Source: Candidatus Daviesbacteria bacterium (GTDB lineage: Bacteria > Patescibacteriota > Microgenomatia > Daviesbacterales > UBA10151). From it: DNA of 45,615 bases. The translations under genes were made by a program, and so were the position numbers. Shown piece after piece: positions 1-7,897 of the stretch. Location: NCBI GenBank assembly GCA_016176415.1, contig JACOXH010000003.1, positions 76,419 through 122,033 of the forward strand, read 5' to 3'. Each line of letters starts with the position of its first letter. Positions within the stretch are counted from its first letter, which is position 1. A model generated the notes under the pieces. It had not been told where the DNA came from. It was given only the letters and a program-made list of their open reading frames with translations, and searched no databases.

Positions 1-1
1 G

Positions 2-1780
2 CTTGGTCAAAATAGCGCTATCGGGTTTTTAATTGGCGCGGTACTGTCTGCTTTGGCTGGTTTTATTGGCATGAGCGTAGCTGTAAGAGCTAATGTAAGA
101 GTAGCACAGGAGGCTAAAAATGGGTTATCTCAAGCTTTTGATCTGGCTTACAAAGGTGGAGCAGTCACAGGCTTTTTGGTGGTAGGTTTGGCTCTGGCTT
201 CTGTCTGGGGTTTTTATCAGTTTACAGGAGGGGATTTAAAATCTTTGGTAAGTTTGGGTTTTGGAGGCTCTTTGATTTCTGTGTTTGCCAGACTTGGAGG
301 AGGAATCTTTACCAAAGGGGCAGATGTGGGGGCAGACTTGGTAGGGAAGCTGGAGATGAGTATTCCTGAAGATGATCCCAGAAATCCTGCTGTGATTGCT
401 GATAATGTTGGTGACAATGTGGGTGATGATGCAGGTATGGCAGCTGATATTTTTGAAACTTATATTGTGACTGCTATTGCTTCCATGATTTTAGGACAAC
501 TGCTGTTCCCGGGATTTGAAGCTGCAGTCACTTTCCCCCTTTTGATTTTGGCTGTGGGAATTTTTGCTTCGGTGATCGGATCATTTTTTGTCAGACTTTC
601 AAACAAAAATATCATGGGTGCTTTATATAAAGGCATGATAGCAACAGCTATACTGTGCGCGATTCTCTTTTACCCTGTAACTTCTGCAGTGATGGGAGAC
701 AACGGAATTTTTGGTACTTTTAACCTTTATATTGCAGCTTTGATCGGAGTATTGGTGACTGCAGGAATGGTGATTGTTACTGAATATTACACCGGTACCC
801 AATATTCTCCGGTGCAAAATCTGGCTACTGCTTCAAAAACAGGGCATGCTACCAATATCATTGCAGGGCTGGCTTTATCCATGCGTTCTACTTTTTGGCC
901 TATTATTTTGATTTCTGCAGCAGTGATAGCAAGCTTTGCTTTGGCCGGGCTTTACGGAGTGGCTTTGGCTGTCACAACGATGTTATCGCTGGCAGGAATT
1001 GTGGTGGCTATCGATGCATTCGGACCTATCACTGACAATGCAGGTGGCATTGCTGAAATGTCAGAACTGCCTTCAAAGGTAAGAGCTGTAACAGATCCTC
1101 TGGATGCTGTGGGTAACACTACCAAGGCAGTAACCAAGGGTTATGCCATAGGTTCTGCAGCTTTGGCAGCCTTGGTTTTATTTGCAGCCTTTGCTCAGGA
1201 ATTCAGCGCTCAGGGCAGGGAGCTGACATTTTCTCTTTCTGACCCCAAAGTTTTAGTGGGTCTTTTTATTGGAGGAGCACTGCCATATCTGTTTGCTTCA
1301 TTTGCTATGGAGGCGGTAGGCAGGGCAGGAGGGGCAGTTGTAGAAGAGGTGAGGCGTCAGTTTAGGACTATTAAAGGAATTATGGAAGGTAAAGCCAAAC
1401 CTGATTATGCCAGGTGCGTAGCTATTGTGACTGCGTCTGCTCAAAAAGAAATGCTTATTCCGGCTTTGATTCCTGTTCTTTCACCTATTATTGTAGGATT
1501 TACTCTGGGACCGGTGGCTCTGGGAGGAATGCTGGTGGGCTCTATTGTGACAGGGATTTTTGTGGCAGTGTCTATGACAACTGGAGGGGCTGCCTGGGAC
1601 AATGCTAAAAAATATATTGAATCAGGCAAATTTGGCGGCAAAGGTTCAGATGCTCACAAAGCAGCAGTTACAGGAGATACAGTAGGAGATCCTTATAAGG
1701 ATACGGCGGGCCCAGCAATAAACCCGATGATAAAGGTAGTAAACATCGTGGCATTGTTACTGGTGCCATTTCTCCGATAG
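2..1780 (+). CDS. hppA: Proton-translocating pyrophosphatase, 5' end outside window
   Basis: This is a membrane-bound inorganic pyrophosphatase that couples PPi hydrolysis to H+ export. The reading frame is open from base 2 ([20 protein letters not shown] precedes the first in-window TTG), so the gene starts upstream. Family motifs are clear: the PPi/Mg site [11 protein letters not shown], the run [15 protein letters not shown], a second acidic motif at [12 protein letters not shown], and the C-terminal [17 protein letters not shown]. The [10 protein letters not shown] segment has Lys where potassium-dependent enzymes have Ala, so a K+-independent proton pump is inferred. Multiple hydrophobic helices fit the 14-16 TM family. 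The last 28 codons (1697-1780) recur downstream with only synonymous changes, and the present tail seems to have replaced the original one. Confidence 0.96.
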   Translation, partial: LGQNSAIGFLIGAVLSALAGFIGMSVAVRANVRVAQEAKNGLSQAFDLAYKGGAVTGFLVVGLALASVWGFYQFTGGDLKSLVSLGFGGSLISVFARLGGGIFTKGADVGADLVGKLEMSIPEDDPRNPAVIADNVGDNVGDDAGMAADIFETYIVTAIASMILGQLLFPGFEAAVTFPLLILAVGIFASVIGSFFVRLSNKNIMGALYKGMIATAILCAILFYPVTSAVMGDNGIFGTFNLYIAALIGVLVTAGMVIVTEYYTGTQYSPVQNLATASKTGHATNIIAGLALSMRSTFWPIILISAAVIASFALAGLYGVALAVTTMLSLAGIVVAIDAFGPITDNAGGIAEMSELPSKVRAVTDPLDAVGNTTKAVTKGYAIGSAALAALVLFAAFAQEFSAQGRELTFSLSDPKVLVGLFIGGALPYLFASFAMEAVGRAGGAVVEEVRRQFRTIKGIMEGKAKPDYARCVAIVTASAQKEMLIPALIPVLSPIIVGFTLGPVALGGMLVGSIVTGIFVAVSMTTGGAAWDNAKKYIESGKFGGKGSDAHKAAVTGDTVGDPYKDTAGPAINPMIKVVNIVALLLVPFLR

Positions 1781-1845
1781 ACGTATCCTTGCGATAACTA
1801 CACTTCATATTGAAATCCTTGTTTCAATATTCGTTCCGTTATCTA
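1781..1845. other. Structured spacer between two copies of the hppA tail
   Basis: The 65 bases between the live hppA stop codon and the second copy of its tail form nested inverted repeats. The inner arms are ATATTGAAA (1807-1815) and TTTCAATAT (1822-1830) around a 6-nt loop. The outer arms are GATAAC (1793-1798) and GTTATC (1838-1843). CGTATCCTT (1782-1790) is the reverse complement of AAGGATACG (1697-1705), the exact first bases of the live tail, so a 9-bp inverted pair brackets that tail. No ORF fits here. It may be a small mobile element or the scar of a larger one; it could also serve as a transcript-end hairpin. Confidence 0.6.
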
Positions 1846-1929
1846 AAAGATACTGCAGGCCCGGCTATTAACCCAATGATTAAGGTAGTTAACATTGTGG
1901 CATTATTACTAGTTCCATTCCTTCGATAA
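1846..1929 (+). pseudogene. Detached second copy of the hppA 3' end (28 codons)
   Basis: This segment reads K-D-T-A-G-P...F-L-R-stop, the same 27 residues as the end of hppA at 1697-1780. The two 84-base copies differ at 16 positions by direct count. All 16 are third codon positions (the stop changes TAG to TAA), so the peptides are identical. The copy has no start and is cut off from the rest of the gene by 65 bp containing stops. It is probably the original gene end, displaced when an element carrying a replacement tail inserted at the lysine codon. A chimeric assembly of two strains is the main alternative. Confidence 0.8.
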
Positions 1930-1951
1930 ATTTTAAATTTCAAATTAAAAA

Positions 1952-2371
1952 TTATTGTGCTGTGGGGACTGGTGGAGGTGTGGGTTGGCCGCCACCGAAA
2001 AGGGCATTTTTGACTTCAATAACTACCTGATCAGGAGTATAAGAGGCTTTAATTAAATAGGCTTGTGCTCCCAATTCAAACCCTTCCTTAATTACTGCTT
2101 CCTGACCCAAATTGGTTAACAAAATAGTAATCATTGGAGAGGTGGGGTAGTTGGTTTTAAACTCGCGCAGCAATTGCAGTCCGTTCATTCCGGGTAACAT
2201 GATATCCAGAAGGAGCAAATCAAACTGTTCTGACTTTAACATATTCAGTCCTGTTTGTCCGTCAGGGGCGCTTTTAACAAAAAAGTCTGCTTTGGTTAAC
2301 TGTCTGACATAAAGTTCCCTGATAAAATCCTCGTCCTCAACCAATAGTATTTTTTTAGCAGTCGGATTCAT
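1952..2371 (-). CDS. Single-domain response regulator (CheY-like)
   Basis: A 139-residue receiver domain without an output domain. The acidic pocket (E12, D13), the phosphoacceptor D56 in LLLLDIMLPGMNG, the switch T86 and K108 in AYLIKAS are all present. The short Pro-rich tail (GGGQPTPPPVPTAQ) is not part of the fold. The gene lies 23 bp downstream of a PAS histidine kinase on the same strand and is probably its partner. As it has no DNA-binding domain, it likely acts by protein contact or as a relay. A -10-like TACAAT ends 7 nt before the ATG, so it may also be transcribed on its own. Confidence 0.93.
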   Translation of the reverse strand: MNPTAKKILLVEDEDFIRELYVRQLTKADFFVKSAPDGQTGLNMLKSEQFDLLLLDIMLPGMNGLQLLREFKTNYPTSPMITILLTNLGQEAVIKEGFELGAQAYLIKASYTPDQVVIEVKNALFGGGQPTPPPVPTAQ

Positions 2372-2394
2372 GTAAGTTATTGTATATTAGCAAA

Positions 2395-3624
2395 TTAATA
2401 ATTTAAAGTACCAGATTGGATGGCAGAAGAGACATACTGATCCTGATTCAGCGCTTGTGAACTTTGGGTAACGATCGGTAGAGTAAAGGAGAACCTGCTT
2501 CCTTTTCCTTCTTCTGATTCAACCCAGATTTTACCGTGCAGTTTTTCAATAATGGATTTGGAGATATAAAGACCTAAGCCTGTCCCCTTGCCGCTACTTT
2601 GTTGTGTTTGATTTGCCACCCTGTAAAATTTATTAAAAAGATGTCCGATTGCTTCTTTTGGAATACCTATTCCCGAATCTGCTATAGTTGTTTGAATTTC
2701 AATGGGAGAAACTTGGGCGGAAACCTGTACTTTTCCTCCAGCATTGGTGTAGTTGATGGCGTTGGCTACCAAATTTGTAATAACTTCTCCTAATCTGAGC
2801 GGGTCCCCCATTATTTTTGGTAAGCTTTGCGGAAGTATAAGTTCCAGTATAATATTTTTTTGATTTGCCTGGTTTCTTAAATCTTCTACCCCTTTTTGTA
2901 AAATTGGCAGGTAATCAAGGGGCTGGGGAGCTACAGATAGTTGCTCTCTTTCAATCTTATTTACGTTTAGTAGATTTTGAATTAAAGTCTGAAGCTGCTG
3001 AGCCGCTACAAAGGCTTTGTGCACCAGGCCTAAACTTTCATCAGGCACCTTGCCTTTACTTTCATCCAAAAACACTGACAAATAGCCTACAATGCTGGTT
3101 AAAGGAGTTTTTAGTTCATGCGATGCCATAGAGACAAAGTCCAGCTTCATCTGTTCCAATTCTTCTTCTTTGCTTAAGTCATGCAGAATTAAAATACAGC
3201 TTAAACCCATCCCCGCTGTACCCGTAATTTGGGCAGTCATTATATTTACTCTGGTTTGCCTGCCTTCTTTTCCTATCAATCTTGCGCTTTGGTTAAAAGA
3301 ACCCTGACAGTAAGTTTTTGACAAAATTTCATCAGTATCTGAAAAAAAATGAATAATTTGATCTAGCGGTTTGCCTGTAATTTCTGCCTGGGAATAGCCC
3401 GTGATTTCTTCGGAAGACTTGTTTGCAAAAATTATATTTTTATTAAAGTCTAAAACAATAATGCCGTCAATGATTGAGGATAATATTTCATTGAATTTAT
3501 TGCTTTGGGTGGTTAATGTCGCATTTTCTGTTTGAAGGGAGTGAATTTTTTCAATTAACTGCTGAACTAACTGATCGGAGGATTGATTGCTGCTATTCTT
3601 TTTCAGAAAGGAAAAAATGCCCAT
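2395..3624 (-). CDS. Soluble PAS-domain sensor histidine kinase
   Basis: A 409-residue kinase with an N-terminal coiled coil (about 15-45), a PAS domain (about 45-155, with GIIVLDFNKNIIFANKS), a HisKA dimerisation domain with the phospho-acceptor H169 in SMASHELKTPLTS, and a HATPase domain. The ATPase has an N box around N284-N288, G1 DSGIG at 316-320 and G2 GKGTGLGL near 345-352. There is no hydrophobic segment, so it is cytoplasmic and probably senses an internal cue or binds a partner. It is transcribed with the downstream receiver gene. The ATG is supported by an extended -10 box (TGA-TACGCT) that ends exactly 6 nt before it. Confidence 0.94.
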   Translation of the reverse strand: MGIFSFLKKNSSNQSSDQLVQQLIEKIHSLQTENATLTTQSNKFNEILSSIIDGIIVLDFNKNIIFANKSSEEITGYSQAEITGKPLDQIIHFFSDTDEILSKTYCQGSFNQSARLIGKEGRQTRVNIMTAQITGTAGMGLSCILILHDLSKEEELEQMKLDFVSMASHELKTPLTSIVGYLSVFLDESKGKVPDESLGLVHKAFVAAQQLQTLIQNLLNVNKIEREQLSVAPQPLDYLPILQKGVEDLRNQANQKNIILELILPQSLPKIMGDPLRLGEVITNLVANAINYTNAGGKVQVSAQVSPIEIQTTIADSGIGIPKEAIGHLFNKFYRVANQTQQSSGKGTGLGLYISKSIIEKLHGKIWVESEEGKGSRFSFTLPIVTQSSQALNQDQYVSSAIQSGTLNY

Positions 3625-3630
3625 AAATTT

Positions 3631-3639
3631 AGCGTATCA
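3631..3639 (-). promoter_or_regulatory. Extended -10 promoter for the PAS kinase, leaderless layout
   Basis: On the minus strand the sequence reads TGA-TACGCT, then six bases AAATTT, then the ATG at 3624. The predicted transcript would begin at or next to the start codon. No Shine-Dalgarno sequence is visible. Confidence 0.5.
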
Positions 3640-3657
3640 GAAGGCCAAGTTGCGGTC

Positions 3658-3693
3658 AACTACAACTATGGAAACTAGTTGTAGTTAACTACA
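3658..3693. promoter_or_regulatory. Overlapping palindromes, probable operator between divergent kinases
   Basis: AACTACAACTA (3658-3668) and TAGTTGTAGTT (3676-3686) form a perfect 11-bp inverted repeat around 7 nt. The right arm then joins a second perfect palindrome, TGTAGTTAACTACA (3680-3693). The half-site GTAGTT/AACTAC therefore appears three times in 36 bp, between two divergently transcribed histidine kinase genes. There is no T run, so a terminator is unlikely, and a dimeric regulator site fits best. Which regulator binds is unknown. Confidence 0.6.
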
Positions 3694-3761
3694 TTTGTGG
3701 GAAATATTATTGAAATTAATCTAAATCTGTAGTAATGTAGCAGCGCCCAAAGCAGATAAAA

Positions 3762-4910
3762 GTGGATAAAGTTTATAAATTAGGATTTAAATTTCTGACC
3801 CAATTAACAATAGAACAAACTTACCAACTGATTGCGACTGAAGCAATGAAGCTGGTAAAGGCAGATTATGGTTCACTACTGCTTTTAAATGAAAATCAGC
3901 TGCAAAGGGTGTATGCTTCTGATCCTGTATTTTATAAAATCCAACCCCGTAAAAGAGATTTTATGTACAGGGTATTAAAATCGCAAAAACCTGTGATATT
4001 GTCAGTTAAGCAAATCGCTAAAAGTCATCCTGCTATTGGCCAGACTAAAATAAAGTCAGATTTAATTTTGCCTTTGATAAACCTCCAAAAATCTACAGGA
4101 ATTTTATCTGTTATGTCCTTAAAAGATAAATATTTTACAGAAAAAGAGGTTGATGCATTAAAACTGTTTTTGCCGATAGCCGTGATGGCCATCCGTAAGG
4201 CAGAACTTTATGAAGAAGCGGAAGAGTCGGTGAAAGCAAAAGACTTATTTATATCCATGGCCGGTCATGAACTGCGTACACCGTTAACTACCATTAATGG
4301 TTATGCTCAACTGTTAAAATCAAAACTTTCCAAATCGGAAACCCCGGAAGCCAGGTGGGCTCAACAGCTGGCCTGGGAAAGCAACAGAATGACCCAACTT
4401 GTTAATGAACTTTTAGAGATAGACAGAATCAGGACAGGGAAGTTAAAGTATATGTGGAAAGAGTGCTTTTTAAAAGAACTTATCAGTAAAGCACTGGTGG
4501 ATTTTCGTTTTACTCATCCTGAAAACAGGGTAATATTTAAAAATAAATTGTCCGGTCAGCTGGACAGAATTATTGGTGATGACAGTAAATTGCTGCAGGT
4601 GATTATTAATCTTTTGGATAATGCTGCCAAATTTTCTCCTTTGGATAAAGAAATAAGTATATCTTTGGATAATAAATCAGGATATGTTGTTTTGGAGATA
4701 ACAGATTGCGGCAGGGGAATTGCAAAAAAAGATTTACAAAAAATATATGAAATGTTTTACAGGGGAGGAAATCATACCAGAGAGGGGATGGGGTTGGGGT
4801 TGTTTTTGGCAAAAAATATTATTGTTCATCATCGCGGCACCCTCAGCGTTAAATCAAAGGAAAATAAAGGAACTACTGTAGAAGTCAGGCTGCCCGGGCC
4901 AAAAAATTAA
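3762..4910 (+). CDS. Soluble GAF-domain sensor histidine kinase
   Basis: A 382-residue kinase with an N-terminal GAF-like domain (about 15-150), HisKA with phospho-acceptor H169 in SMAGHELRTPLTT, and HATPase with N287 (INLLDNAAKFS), D315 in TDCGRGI and the G2 motif GMGLGL. There is no transmembrane segment. The start is GTG at 3762, because an in-frame TAG at 3738-3740 closes the frame just upstream and no ATG lies between. It ends 2 bp before the convergent OmpR-type regulator gene, which is its likely partner. Both kinases here carry their histidine at residue 169, suggesting a shared architecture with swapped sensor domains. Confidence 0.93.
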   Translation: MDKVYKLGFKFLTQLTIEQTYQLIATEAMKLVKADYGSLLLLNENQLQRVYASDPVFYKIQPRKRDFMYRVLKSQKPVILSVKQIAKSHPAIGQTKIKSDLILPLINLQKSTGILSVMSLKDKYFTEKEVDALKLFLPIAVMAIRKAELYEEAEESVKAKDLFISMAGHELRTPLTTINGYAQLLKSKLSKSETPEARWAQQLAWESNRMTQLVNELLEIDRIRTGKLKYMWKECFLKELISKALVDFRFTHPENRVIFKNKLSGQLDRIIGDDSKLLQVIINLLDNAAKFSPLDKEISISLDNKSGYVVLEITDCGRGIAKKDLQKIYEMFYRGGNHTREGMGLGLFLAKNIIVHHRGTLSVKSKENKGTTVEVRLPGPKN

Positions 4911-4912
4911 AG

Positions 4913-5581
4913 TTATTCTTTGATCATGTAGCCAAAACCCCGGACAGAGTGAAGCAGTTTTTTAGGGTTTTTGCCGTCGATTTTTTTACGTAAATATCCC
5001 ATATACACATCAACTACTCTTGTTTCGATATCCTGTGAATAAAGCCAGACTCTGTTTAAAATCATATCGCGGGTTAACACTCTGCCTTTGTTGTACATTA
5101 AATACTCAAGCAGTTTAAACTCCTGAGGAGTTAGTTGGATATTTTTGTCCCCCCTTTTAACCTCAAAGGTTTTACTGTCCAGTTCCAAATCACTAATATG
5201 GAGTTTTGTGTCTGCCTCGTTACGGCGAAGTCTGGCCTTAACTCTTGCTAAAAGCTCGTCAGCAACAAAAGGTTTGGTCATATAATCGTCTGCGCCTAAA
5301 TTAAGACCCACGACAATATCAGAAATGCTGTCTTTAGCAGTTAAAATCAAGATTGGCAGGTCAGGGTATTTCTTTTTGATTTCCTGACAAACGGACTCAC
5401 CGCTCATATTTGGTAACCCTAAATCTAAAATCACCAAATCCGGCGGAATTTTAGAAATAGCGTTTAAAGCCTGAATGCCGTCGGATGCTGTTTGAGGAGA
5501 ATAACCATTATCTAAAAGAAGTTCTTTTAAATATTTTTGTAAACCAATATCGTCTTCAACAATCAGTATTTTACTAACCAT
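4913..5581 (-). CDS. OmpR/PhoB-family response regulator
   Basis: A 222-residue transcription factor. The receiver domain has D10/D11 in IVEDD, the phosphoacceptor D53 in VILDLGLPNMSGE, and K103 in DDYMTKPF. A winged-helix domain (about 128-222) has the family pattern LTPQEFKLLEYLMYNKGRVLTRDMIL...VVDVYMGYLRKKI. The gene converges on the GAF kinase and is probably its output. The 238-bp upstream region carries repeats that might be autoregulatory sites. The ATG at 5581 is the natural domain start; no clear promoter sits directly in front. Confidence 0.95.
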   Translation of the reverse strand: MVSKILIVEDDIGLQKYLKELLLDNGYSPQTASDGIQALNAISKIPPDLVILDLGLPNMSGESVCQEIKKKYPDLPILILTAKDSISDIVVGLNLGADDYMTKPFVADELLARVKARLRRNEADTKLHISDLELDSKTFEVKRGDKNIQLTPQEFKLLEYLMYNKGRVLTRDMILNRVWLYSQDIETRVVDVYMGYLRKKIDGKNPKKLLHSVRGFGYMIKE

Positions 5582-5612
5582 GGTTTAGTGTTCTTTAGGG
5601 CGATTAGCCCGC

Positions 5613-5712
5613 AAGAATTCTGATTAGGAATTCTTACAAACTACGAAAATTATAAACGAATTTTTCCAAAAATTCAATACAAAAATACTCTTTATTACAC
5701 AATTCTTACAAA
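5613..5712. promoter_or_regulatory. Repeat-rich control region upstream of the OmpR-type regulator
   Basis: An inverted repeat AAGAATTC (5613-5620) / GAATTCTT (5628-5635) overlaps a 12-bp sequence, AATTCTTACAAA (5629-5640), that recurs exactly at 5701-5712. The copies are 72 bp apart, close to seven helical turns, so they face the same side of the DNA. OmpR-family proteins bind direct repeats, so autoregulation is plausible. The rest of 5582-5819 is AT-rich with no ORF that I can support. Confidence 0.45.
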
Positions 5713-5819
5713 AAAAGCACTATTTCATTAAGTCATAGAAGTACACTCCAAAATTTCTGACTTAACTCTTACCTCTTTTTATATTTTTTTTTATCTTCAG
5801 ACAGTATCATAAGCCTAAT

Positions 5820-6071
5820 ATGAATATAATATCCTGGATAGTGTTTGGGCTGGTTGTCGGCATAATTGCCAACCTTATTGATCCCTATCCTTCCAAAGGG
5901 GGAATGTTAGGGTCAATCATTTTGGGAATACTGGGCGCAATATTGGGAGGGATTTTAGGCAATATTATTTTTGGGATAGGCATCACTGGTTTTAATCTGC
6001 CCTCACTGGCTTTGGCTGTGTTAGGCGCGCTCCTTTTGATGTTTGTAGAAAGGGCGTTTGGCAGGACATGA
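5820..6071 (+). CDS. GlsB/YeaQ/YmgE-type small membrane protein
   Basis: An 83-residue, very hydrophobic, glycine-rich protein with about three membrane helices (IISWIVFGLVVGIIANLI, GSIILGILGAILGGILGNIIFG, LALAVLGALLLMFV). The pattern matches the transglycosylase-associated (GlsB/YeaQ/YmgE) family, which is stress-linked but biochemically undefined. The size is normal for the family. A TATCAT hexamer (5805-5810) ends 9 nt before the ATG. The next small gene overlaps its stop by 4 nt. Confidence 0.85.
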   Translation: MNIISWIVFGLVVGIIANLIDPYPSKGGMLGSIILGILGAILGGILGNIIFGIGITGFNLPSLALAVLGALLLMFVERAFGRT

Positions 6072-6268
6072 ATGTTTTACTAAACACCCCCTTCCTTACC
6101 TCATCTCACTTAAAAAAGAATTTTGATGATAAAATACTGGCTATATTTTTACTGCTGATTGCTGTTTTGGTGTTATTTGGAGCACTGTTTATTGATACAG
6201 CCAAATCTTCTGCGCCAAGTTTTGAAGAAGAACCCTCAGCTCCTTCAAGGGCTTCTGTATATGTCTGA
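6068..6268 (+). CDS. Small single-pass membrane protein, unknown function
   Basis: A 66-residue protein whose ATG overlaps the preceding stop (ATGA), which suggests translational coupling. It has one hydrophobic helix (ILAIFLLLIAVLVLFGALFI, about 24-43) and a short acidic/Ser/Pro-rich tail. I do not recognise a family. The coupling and the clean TM segment support a real gene. Confidence 0.55.
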   Translation: MNVLLNTPFLTSSHLKKNFDDKILAIFLLLIAVLVLFGALFIDTAKSSAPSFEEEPSAPSRASVYV

Positions 6269-6303
6269 TCAAAAACAGCTTTTTTAGGCTCAGCTTTGTG
6301 AGG

Positions 6304-6332
6304 TTGACAACACTTTTTTCCTCTGTTATACT
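6304..6332 (+). promoter_or_regulatory. Strong sigma70-type promoter for the wall-hydrolase cassette
   Basis: TTGACA (6304-6309), a 17-bp spacer and TATACT (6327-6332) form a near-consensus promoter. It leaves a leader of about 50 nt before the ATG at 6389, unlike the leaderless layout of many genes here. Confidence 0.75.
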
Positions 6333-6388
6333 TCGCACTTCAGATCCGAGTTAAGATTTTGCTACTTAATTAAAACTGGATCTGATTT

Positions 6389-7897
6389 ATGTATTCACTG
6401 CCGAGACTCAAAACAGTAGCGTCCTATTGGTATTCCCATCTTTCCCAAAAGGCAGAGAGCCTTTTTAGATCAAGAAGGGTTAAATACAAACTCGCCGCTG
6501 TTTTGGATTTGTTACTAATCATTTTAATAATCATTTACGGAAGACAGCCTGCCCAAAGGCTAATAAGTCCCGTGTTTTCCTCTGTACAAAGCGTGGTGGC
6601 TGAAAATGCCAAAATAACCACCAGTGAGAGTTTCGCTTTTGTGCCTGATTTGGCCCGCAATAAATTTCCTCACATTGATGCAGAGGGCTTAACTTATTTA
6701 TCCTTTTTTGATGTGCCTTTAACAGAAGAGGGAGGAATGAATTTTGATTCCCGTGGCTATGCATCTTTTACTTCTGATGAGGCTGCAGAGCTTTTTGAAA
6801 GAGCCCGTTATGAAAATACCAAAATTTTCCTTACCATTACTGCCATGGATGAAAATATTATCCGCCGTGTTTTAGGTAATGAAGATATAGCTCAAAGATT
6901 GGCAGATCAGGTTGTGCAGGAAGTTATTGATTCAGGCATTGAAGGGGTGACTGTAGATTTCGAGCTTCCCGGTGCAGAGGAATATCAGCAGAAGTTTACA
7001 AATTTTATAGCTTTCTTTACCCAAAGCATTCACAACAGTGTGCCGGAAGCTAAAGTAGCTGTGGCTGTGCCCAGCACTTTAAGCCAAAGCAGCTCTCTTT
7101 ATGACGTTGAAGCTTTATCAAAAGTTGCAGATAAAATATTTTTGGTTGCTTCAGACTTTATTGTTCCGGAGGCCAAAAATTCAGACTTTCATAACCCGGT
7201 GTACGGTTACGGCGCCCGTGAGTATTGGGTGGCGGTATCAAACCGTATCGGCAGCTTATTGGAAAAAATGCCTGCCGGAAAGTTAGTGATGGAAAGAGCA
7301 TGGTATGGCAATGGCAATAAATACCCTCTTTATGTTCCTGACAAAAAAGAGCCTGTGGAAGAAAACAATTCTCAGGGCGACGGCGTAGATCTGGATAATG
7401 AATCTCTGGACAAGCTGGTAGCAGATGTACCTGCTAAAGGAAAAAGCGGCGCCAGAAAAAACATCCCTTTAATCGTAAAGGCTTTAGACAGAGAAGGTAT
7501 TTTAGACACTAACGTGTTGGCTTATGCGCTGGCTACCATTGAACACGAAACTGATGAAACCTTTGAACCTATTGAAGAAATAGGGGGTCGGATTAACGCC
7601 AGAAGATTGGGGTACGAGGGAGGAGAAAACTATTTCGGCAGAGGATTTATTCAACTGACTCACCTTCGTAACTACCGTATGATTGGTGAAAGAATTGGTA
7701 TGGGAGACCGGTTGGCTAAAAATCCCGAACTCGCTTCCAACCCTGAAGTATCTGCAAAAATTTTGGCAGCATTCTTCAAAGATAACAATGTGGCTAATTT
7801 AGCAAGTAACGGTAACTTTATCGCTGCCAGACAACCAATTAATCCGGATTACAACGGAAGGGAGATTGCTGATAAGGCAATGAAATACGATCTATGA
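6389..7897 (+). CDS. Membrane-anchored GH18-like / GH19-like fusion glycosidase
   Basis: A 502-residue protein with one N-terminal membrane helix (about 35-51) and two glycosidase-like domains outside the cell. The first (about 95-315) is GH18/YaaH-like, with a barrel strand GIEGVTVDFE where D190 and E192 match the D-x-E end of the GH18 active-site motif. After an acidic linker (about 318-350), the second domain (355-502) is GH19-like, with H386-E387-T388 (the conserved HET with the acid Glu) and YFGRGFIQLTHLRNY matching the family GRGxIQLxxxxNY. The likely substrate is peptidoglycan or another N-acetylhexosamine polymer. It overlaps the downstream carboxypeptidase gene by 4 nt, so the two are probably co-translated. 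Confidence 0.8.
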   Translation: MYSLPRLKTVASYWYSHLSQKAESLFRSRRVKYKLAAVLDLLLIILIIIYGRQPAQRLISPVFSSVQSVVAENAKITTSESFAFVPDLARNKFPHIDAEGLTYLSFFDVPLTEEGGMNFDSRGYASFTSDEAAELFERARYENTKIFLTITAMDENIIRRVLGNEDIAQRLADQVVQEVIDSGIEGVTVDFELPGAEEYQQKFTNFIAFFTQSIHNSVPEAKVAVAVPSTLSQSSSLYDVEALSKVADKIFLVASDFIVPEAKNSDFHNPVYGYGAREYWVAVSNRIGSLLEKMPAGKLVMERAWYGNGNKYPLYVPDKKEPVEENNSQGDGVDLDNESLDKLVADVPAKGKSGARKNIPLIVKALDREGILDTNVLAYALATIEHETDETFEPIEEIGGRINARRLGYEGGENYFGRGFIQLTHLRNYRMIGERIGMGDRLAKNPELASNPEVSAKILAAFFKDNNVANLASNGNFIAARQPINPDYNGREIADKAMKYDL

